A stretch of 53,826 nt of DNA, taken from assembly GCA_016212695.1 (NCBI GenBank), contig JACREX010000079.1, positions 1 through 53,826 on the forward strand. The letters run 5' to 3'. The notes beneath the pieces were generated by a model. It was given only the letters and a program-made list of their open reading frames with translations. It did no database searches and was not told where the DNA came from. The stretch comes from Bacteroidia bacterium. Lineage in GTDB: Bacteria; Bacteroidota; Bacteroidia; Bacteroidales; GWF2-35-48. This document shows positions 44,666 to 52,581 of the stretch, piece after piece (position 1 is the stretch's first letter; every line of letters begins with the position of its first letter). The translations under genes and the position numbers were made by a program.

Positions 44666-45754
44666 TTATTTTTTCCCAAACAGAACATTCCATTCGGCAA
44701 TGCCGTTCCTGAGACTTAAAAGATTATTACATCCAAAGCGTTTCTGAAGATAATTTATAGCGCTCATACTTTTTATTCCGTAATTACAAACAAACACAAC
44801 AGGTTTTTCTTTTGAGACCAACATGTTATTTTCAGGAATTTCACTCAAAGGAATCAATTCACGCTTTAGATCAAAATTATTGTACTCTTCCGGATCTCTC
44901 ACATCAATGATTTGAAAATCCTTGCCATCTTCTAATTTACGGTTTAGTTCATCTGAAGTTATTTCCTTAATGTTTGCAGCGGAAATACAAAAATCAGTGT
45001 AATCCTTCAACTCCGTGATATTGGCATGTTGTTCATCCCTGCTGAAATTTACTATATCCATTTTGAAATTTAATGCATCGAGCAGAAGCAGTTTGCCTGA
45101 TAGCACATTTCCTATTCCGGTAATAATTTTAATCACTTCATTTGCCTGCATGGTTCCGATCATTCCGGGCATTACTCCCATGATGCCGACATCCGAACAG
45201 GAGGGTGTTTCGAGAGGATCCGGCGGGTTCGGGCAAAGGCAGCGCAATGTGGGTCCGTTATGATAATTAAAGACCGTAAGCTGTCCGTTAAACCGTTCCA
45301 CAGCGCCGTAAACAAGAGGTTTTTTCAATAATACGCAGGCATCGTTAGTTAAATAGCGCGTGGGAAAATTATCGGATCCTTCAACAATAATATCATATTC
45401 TTTGAAGATATCGAGTGCATTATTTTTGGTAAGTTTAACAAAATGTATCTTAAAATCAATAAAAGGATTCAAAACTTCAAGACGTTCTTTTGCTGCAAAA
45501 ACCTTGGGTTTATCAATATCATGAGTACCGAATAAAATCTGCCGATGAAGATTCGATTCGTCCACAGTATCGTAATCTAAAATACCTATTGTGCCTATAC
45601 CGGCAGCAGTTAAATACAGTAAAACAGGGCAACCCAAGCCCCCAACTCCCACTACTAACACTTTTGCCTTTTTAAATTTTTCCTGTCCCTTCTCTCCTAT
45701 TTCGGCAAGCCTGATATGACGGCTGTATCTTTTAATTTCATCTTCTCTTAACAT
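44666..45754 (-). CDS. MoeB/ThiF-type adenylyltransferase with rhodanese domain
   Basis: This 362-residue protein joins an E1-like domain (1-250) to a rhodanese domain (about 265-362), the layout of MoeZ/MOCS3-type enzymes that adenylate a sulfur-carrier protein and then load sulfur on it. Visible are GVGGLGCP (36-43, ATP loop), [13 protein letters not shown] (60-72), EGSDNF (125-130), and RCLCP with Cys172 and Cys174, possibly part of a zinc site; the usual second CxxC pair is not seen. The rhodanese part has DVRDPEEY (284-291) and Cys323 in VCNYGIKS as the sulfur-accepting residue. It sits upstream of cysK. No sulfur-carrier or molybdopterin gene is nearby, so the client protein is unknown. 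Confidence 0.88.
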   Translation of the reverse strand: MLREDEIKRYSRHIRLAEIGEKGQEKFKKAKVLVVGVGGLGCPVLLYLTAAGIGTIGILDYDTVDESNLHRQILFGTHDIDKPKVFAAKERLEVLNPFIDFKIHFVKLTKNNALDIFKEYDIIVEGSDNFPTRYLTNDACVLLKKPLVYGAVERFNGQLTVFNYHNGPTLRCLCPNPPDPLETPSCSDVGIMGVMPGMIGTMQANEVIKIITGIGNVLSGKLLLLDALNFKMDIVNFSRDEQHANITELKDYTDFCISAANIKEITSDELNRKLEDGKDFQIIDVRDPEEYNNFDLKRELIPLSEIPENNMLVSKEKPVVFVCNYGIKSMSAINYLQKRFGCNNLLSLRNGIAEWNVLFGKK

Positions 45755-45813
45755 AAAAACTAACCTTGATATAATAACAAACCTACATTTTTTTTATAAT
45801 TACACTGTAACAG

Positions 45814-46608
45814 TTAAAACAATTTTGCCATTCTCTTAGCCCTGCAGATGCCTTTGCCAAAAATCTCATAAAAATAAATCCCTGCAGGAATACCAGTACT
45901 TTTAAATTCTACAGAGTAATTTCCTTCCGTTTGCTTTTCGTTCACAATCTCCTTAACAAATTGCCCCTGGTAATCATACACTGCAATTCGAACCCAATCA
46001 TTAAATCCCGGAGGAAGCGAATAGGTAATATTGGTGGCTGAAGTAAATGGGTTCGGATTCGCAGAATAATTGTACTCATTTGATAAAATAATATTTTTTG
46101 AAGTATGAAGCCCGTTATTTGATAAAGGATTCCATTCATGGGTGTACCATTCATATTTGAAAACCGCCGTATCGGAAACCGCAAATATTCCGCTTGATGT
46201 CTGCGATCCGTTCTGATATACTGAGATTGAACTCAACTGAACCGTATCGTTTTTTCGGATCAGACCCGTGTTTTCCAAAGGAAGCCATTCTGCAAGGTAC
46301 CAGCTGTAATTGAACACTGCTGTATCGGAAACAACATAAAGCCCTTCAGTGGTGCTTGTACCGTCATTATAAACGGCGATTAATTTTAATTGTACAATGT
46401 TACCATGCCTTACTAAGCCGTTATTGGAAAGCGGAAGCCATTCGCCATAGAACCAGCTGTAATTCCATACGGCCGTATCGCTGATTCCGAAAATCCCGCT
46501 GTAAGCGCTGCTGTTACTGTAAAATACTGCGACAGATTTTATATATTGAGGAAATACAAAATAACCATTCGATACTAAGAAAATCAGTATCAGTATTTTT
46601 TTTAACAT
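45814..46608 (-). CDS. Secreted T9SS protein with three 51-residue repeats
   Basis: This 264-residue protein has a signal peptide (about 1-21, ending VFPQ), three repeats of exactly 51 residues with SDTAV at 43-47, 94-98 and 145-149 and a conserved EWxPLxNxGL, and a T9SS type A sorting domain (about 180-264, SANPNPFTSATNITYSLPPG to CRAKRMAKLF). The repeats resemble no family I can name; the aromatic-rich YSWYxxEWLPL suggests a beta-sheet binding module. It should be exported by the type IX system. A possible promoter lies at 46628-46658. Confidence 0.78.
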   Translation of the reverse strand: MLKKILILIFLVSNGYFVFPQYIKSVAVFYSNSSAYSGIFGISDTAVWNYSWFYGEWLPLSNNGLVRHGNIVQLKLIAVYNDGTSTTEGLYVVSDTAVFNYSWYLAEWLPLENTGLIRKNDTVQLSSISVYQNGSQTSSGIFAVSDTAVFKYEWYTHEWNPLSNNGLHTSKNIILSNEYNYSANPNPFTSATNITYSLPPGFNDWVRIAVYDYQGQFVKEIVNEKQTEGNYSVEFKSTGIPAGIYFYEIFGKGICRAKRMAKLF

Positions 46609-46627
46609 AACCTGTAGTTTTAAGATT

Positions 46628-46658
46628 CAAAGCTAATAAATTTTCAGGGAAAAACAGA
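46628..46658 (-). promoter_or_regulatory. Candidate promoter of the 51-residue repeat protein
   Basis: On the minus strand TCTG, a 19-bp spacer and TAGCTTTG (46635-46628) match the phylum consensus with one change in the upstream box. The ATG is 20 bp downstream. Confidence 0.6.
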
Positions 46659-46748
46659 AAACATAATGCAGTATGTTATTTAATGTATGCGAATATGATT
46701 AAAGTCATGTATTATTGAAAATACCTGCTATACAAAATGTTTTTATTA

Positions 46749-46779
46749 TTTGTAAATATACTTTCTTTACATACATTTG
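46749..46779 (+). promoter_or_regulatory. Promoter of the enoyl-CoA hydratase operon
   Basis: TTTG (46749-46752), a 19-bp spacer and TACATTTG (46772-46779) match the consensus fully, 27 bp before the ATG. Confidence 0.83.
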
Positions 46780-46806
46780 AAACCCTAATTTAAATATGAG
46801 AAAAAT

Positions 46807-47574
46807 ATGGAATATGAAATTTTAAAACTTGAAGTACAAAATGGGATCGCCATAGTAAAAATAAGTCGTCCCCAGGCCTTGAACGCACTAAATTCAAAAT
46901 TTTTTAAAGAAATGGATAGCCTGCTTGAATCCATTTCAAAAAGAGATGACATTAAAGTGATGATACTAACAGGCGAAGGCAAAGCATTCGTTGCTGGCGC
47001 TGATATTGCCGAAATGGTGGATATGAATCCGGAACAGGGAAGTAATTTTTCACGGATTGGCCAGAATACATTTTCAAGTATTGAAAAACTTGGAGTTCCC
47101 GTTATTGCCGCTATTAATGGTTTTGCTCTGGGCGGCGGCTGCGAACTGGCTATGGCCTGCGATTTCAGGATTGCCAGCAATGTCGCTAAATTCGGTCAGC
47201 CTGAAGTGAACCTCGGATTAATTCCCGGGTATGCGGCTACTCAACGGCTTCCCAGGATTGTTGGTATCTCCAATGCATTGTATTTATTATGCACGGCAGA
47301 CATGATCACGGCCGATGAAGCATTACGCATGGGGTTGGTGCAAAAAGTCGTTGAACCGGATCAGTTAATGCCTGAGGCTATTGCCATGGCCGGCAGGATT
47401 GCTTCGAAAGGACCTAAAGCGGTTCGCAAAATAAAATATGCGGCAAGGCAAAGTATGCATACTGATTTTGTAAGCGGCAGTGAGTTAGAATCCAAAGAAT
47501 TCGGCTCTCTTTTTGGTAATGAAGGCGCAGAAGGGATGAAAGCATTTCTTGAGAAAAGAAAACCCAACTGGTGA
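46807..47574 (+). CDS. Enoyl-CoA hydratase (crotonase type)
   Basis: This 255-residue crotonase adds water to 2-enoyl-CoA. It shows GKAFVAGADIAEM (the oxyanion and CoA-binding region), FALGGGCELAMACDF with Glu113, and QPEVNLGLIPGYAATQRLPR with Glu133. The two glutamates are 20 residues apart, as in catalytically active hydratases. It ends PNW-TGA. It is the first gene of a three-gene unit with the next two enzymes of the pathway and has a consensus promoter. The set fits either short-chain fatty-acid oxidation or reverse-direction butanoyl-CoA formation; no acyl-CoA dehydrogenase is present to tell which. Confidence 0.92.
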   Translation: MEYEILKLEVQNGIAIVKISRPQALNALNSKFFKEMDSLLESISKRDDIKVMILTGEGKAFVAGADIAEMVDMNPEQGSNFSRIGQNTFSSIEKLGVPVIAAINGFALGGGCELAMACDFRIASNVAKFGQPEVNLGLIPGYAATQRLPRIVGISNALYLLCTADMITADEALRMGLVQKVVEPDQLMPEAIAMAGRIASKGPKAVRKIKYAARQSMHTDFVSGSELESKEFGSLFGNEGAEGMKAFLEKRKPNW

Positions 47575-47637
47575 AAATAACAAAATTCAAATAAATTTGG
47601 CGCTTTAATAAAGAGTATTAATTAAAACTATATTTAT

Positions 47638-48972
47638 ATGGAATATACAGAAAGACTGCAACATGTAACAGTGCTCGGCGCGGCAGGAAAAATGGGCAGC
47701 GGCATCCTGTTGCTCACCGCGATTGAAATGGCCGATCTAAGCCTGAAACCTGAGAACAAAGGCAAACAATTTGTCATGAATGCTATGGATGTTTCTGATA
47801 TGGCTTTATCAGGGCTTATGAGTTATCTCAAAGTACAGGTTCAAAAAGCCGCTGAGAAAAAAGTTGGCCTGTTAAGAAGCGTTTATGAAAACAGGGCTGA
47901 TCTTGTAGATAATGGTGAAATTATTGACCAGTATGTTTTTGATGTTTTAAGTATTGTACGACCCACCGTCTGCATCGAAGCGGCGTATCAGTCAACAATG
48001 ATTTTTGAAGCCATCAAGGAAGATCCTGAATTGAAAATCAAAATTTTTTCACATATCAATCAGAACAATAAAAAAGAACCCTGGTTCTTTACCAATACAT
48101 CTTCAATACCCATTACCAAACTTGATACAGAAGCCAAACTCAATGGCAGGATCATCGGCTTCCATTTTTATAATCCGCCGGCAGTTCAGAAATTGGCCGA
48201 ACTGATCAAAGCCGAATCCACCTTAAAAGAAGTTGAAGAATTTGCGCTTGCCTATGCAAAAAGCCTAAAGAAAGTTGTAGTTCCTTCACATGATTTTGCA
48301 GGATTTATTGGTAACGGTCACTTCATGAGAGATGCATTGCACGGTATTTCGGAAGTTGAACGTCTGACTAAAAACTTCGGCTATACAGAGGCTCTTTATA
48401 TAATAAATAAAGTAAGCCAGGATTTCCTTATCCGTCCGATGGGTATATTTCAACTGATAGATTATGTCGGCATAGATGTTTGTCAGTATATAATGAAAGT
48501 TATGAACGCTGACGTGAAAGATGAAGAAATTCACAGCCCGTTATTAGACAAATTTATCGGGTTAAATGTTAAAGGAGGACAAAATTCCGACGGTTCGCAA
48601 AAAGACGGTTTCCTTAAATATGAAAAGGGGAGACCGGTGGCAATCTATGACATCAATAAAAAATCATACGCTGCTATTGCAGAATTTCAGGCGAAATGTG
48701 ATGATGCGTTGGGGAAACCCCCTGCATCGCTTCAACCCTGGAAAACTGTTATAGGTAACCCGAAAAAAGAAGAGGTATTCAGAAAATACTTCGGCGATCT
48801 GAAAAGCTTGGAAACATTAGGTGCGCAGCTCTCTAAAAAATATGCCGCACGTTCTAAGGAAATCGGACAAAATTTAGTGAAAGATAAAGTGGCCTTTACT
48901 GAAAATGATGTGAACACGGTGTTGCTCACAGGATTCTTCCATGCATATGGCCCGATTAATGATTATTTATAA
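47638..48972 (+). CDS. 3-Hydroxyacyl-CoA dehydrogenase-like protein
   Basis: This 444-residue protein has an NAD-binding N-domain (VTVLGAAGKMGSGI, 10-23) and the catalytic set of 3-hydroxyacyl-CoA dehydrogenases at the classic spacing: Ser155 (NTSS), His176 (IGFHFYNPP), Glu188 and Asn226 (GFIGNGHF). It is longer than usual HBD enzymes (~285-315 residues) and has inserted segments after the first Rossmann strand (about 30-95), where the usual acidic NAD-ribose residue is not obvious. It should oxidise or reduce 3-hydroxyacyl-CoA; cofactor preference is unclear. It lies 63 bp after the hydratase and 18 bp before the thiolase. Confidence 0.85.
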   Translation: MEYTERLQHVTVLGAAGKMGSGILLLTAIEMADLSLKPENKGKQFVMNAMDVSDMALSGLMSYLKVQVQKAAEKKVGLLRSVYENRADLVDNGEIIDQYVFDVLSIVRPTVCIEAAYQSTMIFEAIKEDPELKIKIFSHINQNNKKEPWFFTNTSSIPITKLDTEAKLNGRIIGFHFYNPPAVQKLAELIKAESTLKEVEEFALAYAKSLKKVVVPSHDFAGFIGNGHFMRDALHGISEVERLTKNFGYTEALYIINKVSQDFLIRPMGIFQLIDYVGIDVCQYIMKVMNADVKDEEIHSPLLDKFIGLNVKGGQNSDGSQKDGFLKYEKGRPVAIYDINKKSYAAIAEFQAKCDDALGKPPASLQPWKTVIGNPKKEEVFRKYFGDLKSLETLGAQLSKKYAARSKEIGQNLVKDKVAFTENDVNTVLLTGFFHAYGPINDYL

Positions 48973-48990
48973 AATAAGGAGGATTTTGTT

Positions 48991-50235
48991 ATGACTAAAT
49001 TACGTAGAAAAGTTTATATGATAGCCGGGTACAACACCATTTCGATGGGTACAGGCAGAAAAGAATTCAATCCCAAGAAAGAACGGCCGGGGCTGGAAGA
49101 ATATATTAAAGAAGCAGGCCAGGGAGTGTTGAAGATGATTGGCGGCGCTAAAAATGTGGATGAAGCTGTTATCGGAAATTTCATCGCTTCGCGTTTCAAC
49201 AGGCAGGGAAACCTGGCAGGATTCATTCCATACATAGATGAAGGATTGCGATATATACCATGCACGCGTGTCGAAGGTGCATGCGGCTCAGGAGCATTGG
49301 CTCTCGCTGCAGGCATAAAATCAGTTCTTGCAGAAACTGCTGATGTGGTTCTCGTTATCGGCGTGGAAGTGCAGAACACGGTTAAAGCGATATACGGTGC
49401 GGATATTCTCGCTGCTGCCGGATGGGCCAAAGAAAGAAAAAACGGTCATGCTTATTTTTTCCCGGGCAAATTCAGCGACAGGGCAAAAGCGTACCAGGCG
49501 AAATTCGATGCAGTTAAAACCAGAAAAGCCATGGCGCGCTGGTATCGCAATGCCATTGAAAACGCCCGCCTCTGTCCTACCGCCCAAGAATTTCATAATA
49601 CAACAGAAGACCTTGATGCAGTCGGAATGACTCCTCCGAATCCAAAAGGATTTGTTGACAGCCTGAATGTTTTCGATTGTTCAAAAGTTTCCGACGGTGC
49701 ATCGGCAATCGCCATTGTTTCAGAAGAAGGATTGAAAAAAACAGGAATACCCAAAAGCGAAGCTGTGGAAATTATTGGTTTCGGAATGGCCGAAGATGAC
49801 ATTACCAGGACTCCTGCAGACCTCACCATACTCGCCACTACCCGGACAGCAGTGAAAAAAGCATTCGAATCCGCAGGTATAACCAAAGACCAGCTCGGAA
49901 CTGTTGAATGTCACGACTGTTTTACCATTGCCGGAATATTGGCTACAGAAGCAATCGGTTTTGCCGAACACGGAAAAGGACCTGATTATGTTCTTGCAGG
50001 CAAAACTGCCCGCGACGGTGAAGTGCCTTTCAACACAACCGGCGGATTAGTCGGCTGGGGACATCCCACAGGCGCTACCGGCGTGCACCAGGCAGTAACC
50101 ATATTGGAACAACTGACCGGCAAAGCAGAAGCGAACCAGATTAAAATAAAACCGGAACGTCCCTACGGTTTGTCCATTAACATGGGCGGCGATGATAAAA
50201 CGTTGGTGTCTATTGTTTACAAAAAAGCGGAATAA
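48991..50235 (+). CDS. Thiolase, SCP2-like type
   Basis: This 414-residue protein joins or splits acyl-CoA chains with acetyl-CoA. It has the acylated cysteine Cys98 in EGACGSGA, His308 in ECHDCF, and His358 in GGLVGWGHPTGATG. Near the C-terminus there is NMGGDDKT where classic thiolases have a second Cys in CxG, which places it with SCP2/SCPx-like thiolases. The role is probably the last step of chain shortening together with the two upstream genes. A strong terminator follows at 50251. Confidence 0.87.
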   Translation: MTKLRRKVYMIAGYNTISMGTGRKEFNPKKERPGLEEYIKEAGQGVLKMIGGAKNVDEAVIGNFIASRFNRQGNLAGFIPYIDEGLRYIPCTRVEGACGSGALALAAGIKSVLAETADVVLVIGVEVQNTVKAIYGADILAAAGWAKERKNGHAYFFPGKFSDRAKAYQAKFDAVKTRKAMARWYRNAIENARLCPTAQEFHNTTEDLDAVGMTPPNPKGFVDSLNVFDCSKVSDGASAIAIVSEEGLKKTGIPKSEAVEIIGFGMAEDDITRTPADLTILATTRTAVKKAFESAGITKDQLGTVECHDCFTIAGILATEAIGFAEHGKGPDYVLAGKTARDGEVPFNTTGGLVGWGHPTGATGVHQAVTILEQLTGKAEANQIKIKPERPYGLSINMGGDDKTLVSIVYKKAE

Positions 50236-50246
50236 ATATTTATTTG

Positions 50247-50576
50247 TCAGGAAACGTCTGTCTTTACGGTCAGGCGTTTCTTTTTGTTATGGTTTGAAAT
50301 GTTAAAAGTCAATACAAATTTTTCAGGATATTCTAAAGCTTCCAGTTCTATATCGCAATCAAGTTTTTTCCAATAAATTTGTCGTGGAGACAACATTTTG
50401 AAATCATAAATTTCATCCACTGAAGCTTGTTTGAAAACCGGATAATCAGTAAAAGGAATAAAATATTCTTTGCTTTCAACTAATAAATAAAAGCCCAAAT
50501 GTGTAATAGCTGTTATTGCATTATTGGTTAAAATGTTTTTTCCATTGTGAAATGATTTCATCGCTTTTATTTTCAA
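50247..50576 (-). CDS. DUF2442-like protein
   Basis: This protein of up to 109 residues has GFYLLVESKEYFIPFTDYP followed by IYWKKLDCDIELEAL, the pattern of DUF2442 (a beta sheet then WxxLDxDI). The start is uncertain; internal Met6 is also possible, and the listed start overlaps the upstream gene by 56 bp. DUF2442 genes are typically next to DUF4160 genes, as here, and have been suggested as toxin-antitoxin-like pairs without firm proof. Its last codons overlap the terminator of the convergent thiolase gene. Confidence 0.72.
   Translation of the reverse strand: MKIKAMKSFHNGKNILTNNAITAITHLGFYLLVESKEYFIPFTDYPVFKQASVDEIYDFKMLSPRQIYWKKLDCDIELEALEYPEKFVLTFNISNHNKKKRLTVKTDVS
50251..50280 (+). terminator. 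Terminator of the thiolase operon
   Basis: GAAACGTCTG and CAGGCGTTTC pair over 10 bp (one G-T) around a 10-base loop, followed by TTTTTG. It lies 15 bp past the thiolase stop and inside the 3' end of the opposite-strand DUF2442 gene. Confidence 0.8.
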
Positions 50577-50757
50577 TTATTGTTTGAATTTCTTTTAACT
50601 CTTTTGATGATAAGTTATAAAAGTCAGTCATACTTATTATTGGTTCTAACCAGAATTTTGCCGTTCCGTTTGAAGTGGTTATATGCACATGAATTCTGGT
50701 TTCTTCTCTGCTGTTAAAAAAGAAACGATATTTCCCAATAATAAAAATTGTAGGCAT
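50521..50757 (-). CDS. DUF4160-like protein
   Basis: This 78-residue protein starts MPTIFIIGKYRFFFNSREE and continues RIHVHITTSNGTAKFWLEP, the hallmark of DUF4160 (small basic proteins with an HVHV-like strand). A helical C-terminal half ends ISQWKKHFNQ. It overlaps the DUF2442-like gene, with which it forms a likely two-gene unit. Function unknown; a toxin-antitoxin role has been proposed for such pairs but is not shown here. Confidence 0.75.
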   Translation of the reverse strand: MPTIFIIGKYRFFFNSREETRIHVHITTSNGTAKFWLEPIISMTDFYNLSSKELKEIQTIIENKSDEIISQWKKHFNQ

Positions 50758-50809
50758 ACTCCTTTATTTTTTATTATTACAAAAATATATTATTTTTTCA
50801 GATAAATAT

Positions 50810-50817
50810 TAATTTTG
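50810..50817 (+). promoter_or_regulatory. Candidate -7 box for the nitronate monooxygenase gene
   Basis: TAATTTTG fits TAnnTTTG, 20 bp before the ATG. No good TTTG lies 19 bp upstream. Confidence 0.4.
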
Positions 50818-50837
50818 TAAACCTTATTTTTTTTTAC

Positions 50838-51785
50838 ATGAACCGTATAACTCAGCTTTTCAATATCAAATATCCCATAATCCAGGCCGGTATGATCTGG
50901 TGCAGCGGATGGGAACTGGCTTCCGCTGTGAGCAATGCCGGGGGACTTGGCCTTATCGGATCAGGTTCCATGACTCCGGATATCCTGCGTGAACACATTC
51001 AAAAATGTAAGAAGGCGACCGACAAACCTTTTGGGGTGAATGTTCCCATACTTTTTTCTTTCTCCGAGGAATTCCTTAAAATCATCATTGAGGAAAAGGT
51101 AAAGATTGTTTTTACCTCTGCAGGAAATCCTGCAAAATATACAACATTTCTCAAAGCGGCCGGACTTACTGTAGTTCACGTGGTAGCCAATGTGAAGTTT
51201 GCAAAAAAAAGTGAAGAGTCGGGCGTTGATGCCGTTGTTGCCGAGGGCTTCGAGGCAGGCGGACATAATGGTAAAGAAGAAACAACCACTATGGTATTGA
51301 TCCCCTTGGTTCGTGAATCGGTTTCGATCCCATTGATTGCTGCCGGAGGTATTGGTACCGGCCGTGGGATGCTTGCCGCTTTTGCATTAGGCGCTGAAGG
51401 GGTACAAATCGGTACCCGTTTTGTTGCAAGCCTTGAAAGTTCTGCACATCCTGATTTCAAAAAGAAAATACTTGAAACAAAAGACGGAGATACACACCTT
51501 ACACTGAAACGTATTGTCCCTGTGAGGCTGATAAAAAATAAATTTTACGAAGAGGTAGAAAAACTCGAACTCACCGGCGCACCGCTCGATGCCTTATCCG
51601 CCCTGTTGGGAAGAGGACGGGCTAAAAAAGGAATGTTCGACGGAGACCTCGATGATGGCGAACTCGAAATCGGGCAGATATCAGGACTTATCAATGAAAT
51701 AAAGCCTGCTGCTGATATTGTAAAAAAAATTATAAATGAATTCACACAAGCCAGGAACGATCTTGCAAAATACGATTTAGCCTGA
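50838..51785 (+). CDS. Nitronate monooxygenase / FabK-like flavoprotein
   Basis: This 315-residue FMN-dependent TIM-barrel protein of the 2-nitropropane dioxygenase family begins NIKYPIIQAGMIWCSGWELA and has AEGFEAGGHNG with His143, a proton acceptor in the family. AAGGIGTGRGMLAAFALGAEGVQ (two blocks) and IGTRF bind the flavin phosphate. Family members oxidise nitronates, or in the FabK branch reduce enoyl-ACP; sequence by eye cannot decide. It stops with TGA. It is the last intact gene before the DGR remnant and starts after the divergent DUF4160/DUF2442 pair. Confidence 0.85.
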   Translation: MNRITQLFNIKYPIIQAGMIWCSGWELASAVSNAGGLGLIGSGSMTPDILREHIQKCKKATDKPFGVNVPILFSFSEEFLKIIIEEKVKIVFTSAGNPAKYTTFLKAAGLTVVHVVANVKFAKKSEESGVDAVVAEGFEAGGHNGKEETTTMVLIPLVRESVSIPLIAAGGIGTGRGMLAAFALGAEGVQIGTRFVASLESSAHPDFKKKILETKDGDTHLTLKRIVPVRLIKNKFYEEVEKLELTGAPLDALSALLGRGRAKKGMFDGDLDDGELEIGQISGLINEIKPAADIVKKIINEFTQARNDLAKYDLA

Positions 51786-51871
51786 TATGAAAGATCAATG
51801 CGAACTGATAACTGTTCACGGGAAGCAGTTACATTATGAATTATTCAATATAAAATTTTACAAACTAAAAA

Positions 51872-52181
51872 ATGGCCACGTACGATAATCTGCCTGTTTA
51901 CAAAGCAAGTTATGATTTGCTAGTTGAAATATTTCAATTTGTTAAGAACTTTAGCAAGGAATATAAATATACTGTGGGCGAAAAGCTGAAAAATGAAACG
52001 CTTGAAATGATAATGAATATTTTCAGGGCAAACAGCAAGGGAGAATATAGAAGTTCTTCGTGTATTATTAAGGCTGATAAAAGATTTAAAGCAGATAGAT
52101 TTAAAAAAATTTGTAATCATAAATGAAAAAATTGAAAATGTATCAAAGCAGCTTGCCGGATGGCAAAAAGCAAGCAATTAA
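51872..52181 (+). pseudogene. avd: avd, DGR accessory protein, broken by an internal deletion
   Basis: The first frame reads MATYDNLPVYKASYDLLVEI to MNIFRANSKG, the N-terminal helices of the four-helix-bundle family to which Avd (accessory variability determinant) belongs. From 52038 the matching C-terminal half continues one frame over: RENIEVLRVLLRLIKDLKQI and FVIINEKIENVSKQLAGWQK, ending TAA at 52179-52181. Family members have about ten more residues between these parts, so roughly 30-35 bp are missing. Without the shift the reading ends at 52126 in unrelated residues. Avd normally binds the RT as a multimer and is needed for mutagenic retrohoming, so this copy should be inactive. It lies upstream of TR and RT in the usual order. 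Confidence 0.82.
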
Positions 52182-52332
52182 AATACTGGTCGGAGTTTCT
52201 TTTGCTATTGTAAAAGAAAGTGTACCGTTTTAGTCCAATAATCTGCTTATGCAGTAAATACTGTAAAATAAAAACAGTGTGTATAAGCTATGTAATTTTG
52301 GCTGACTTAATGTAGCCGGTCAAAAGAGTTAA
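52182..52332. other. Spacer between avd and TR
   Basis: About 150 bp without a gene. TAATTTTG at 52293-52300 fits a -7 box and could start the TR-RT transcript near 52307, but no TTTG lies 19 bp upstream. In working DGRs this spacer is part of the template RNA. Confidence 0.4.
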
Positions 52333-52542
52333 ATGATTATTAAAACAGTAGGTCCTTCGGGTTATCGCAATACGAATGGCAATTACAACAATCGTGGTAA
52401 CAACACGAACGTGTGGACTTCTACTGAGAGTGGCGCAAATGCGTGGAATCGGAACTTGAATTACACGATCACGCAGGTCAACCGGAATACCAACAATAAG
52501 GCTTATGGCTTTTCGGTGCGTTGTGTTAAGGACTGGAAATAA
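52333..52542 (+). repeat. DGR template repeat (TR)
   Basis: The segment can be read as 69 codons, but it is a template and not a gene. From 52360 its 60 codons contain 16 Asn codons, all AAY, spread through GYRNTNGNYNNRGNN, AWNRNLNYTITQVNRN and TNNKA. The last 13 codons (AYGFSVRCVKDWK) are poor in adenine and serve as the conserved end where mutagenic priming would start. This is the end of a C-type-lectin-like / FISUMP-type variable domain in which adenines become random bases in the target. It lies between avd and RT, the standard place. No matching variable repeat is in the window. The TR itself shows no frame damage. Confidence 0.88.
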
Positions 52543-52568
52543 AAGCCCCGTTTTCACGGGGCTTTTAT
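52539..52568. terminator. Strong hairpin directly after the TR
   Basis: The 12-bp perfect stem ATAAAAGCCCCG/CGGGGCTTTTAT with loop TTTTCA includes the TAA that closes the TR frame. It could end TR RNA, or correspond to the hairpin that in some DGRs stimulates retrohoming near the variable repeat. Confidence 0.85.
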
Positions 52569-52581
52569 AAAAATAATAAAA

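Noticed and set aside
44649-44693. Longer N-terminus of cysteine synthase
   Set aside because: The extra 15 residues overlap the previous gene and precede the standard family start.
52333-52542. The 69-codon frame as a small protein gene
   Set aside because: Codon content is extreme in AAY, it lacks a protein N-domain, and its position between avd and RT fits a DGR template, not a gene.
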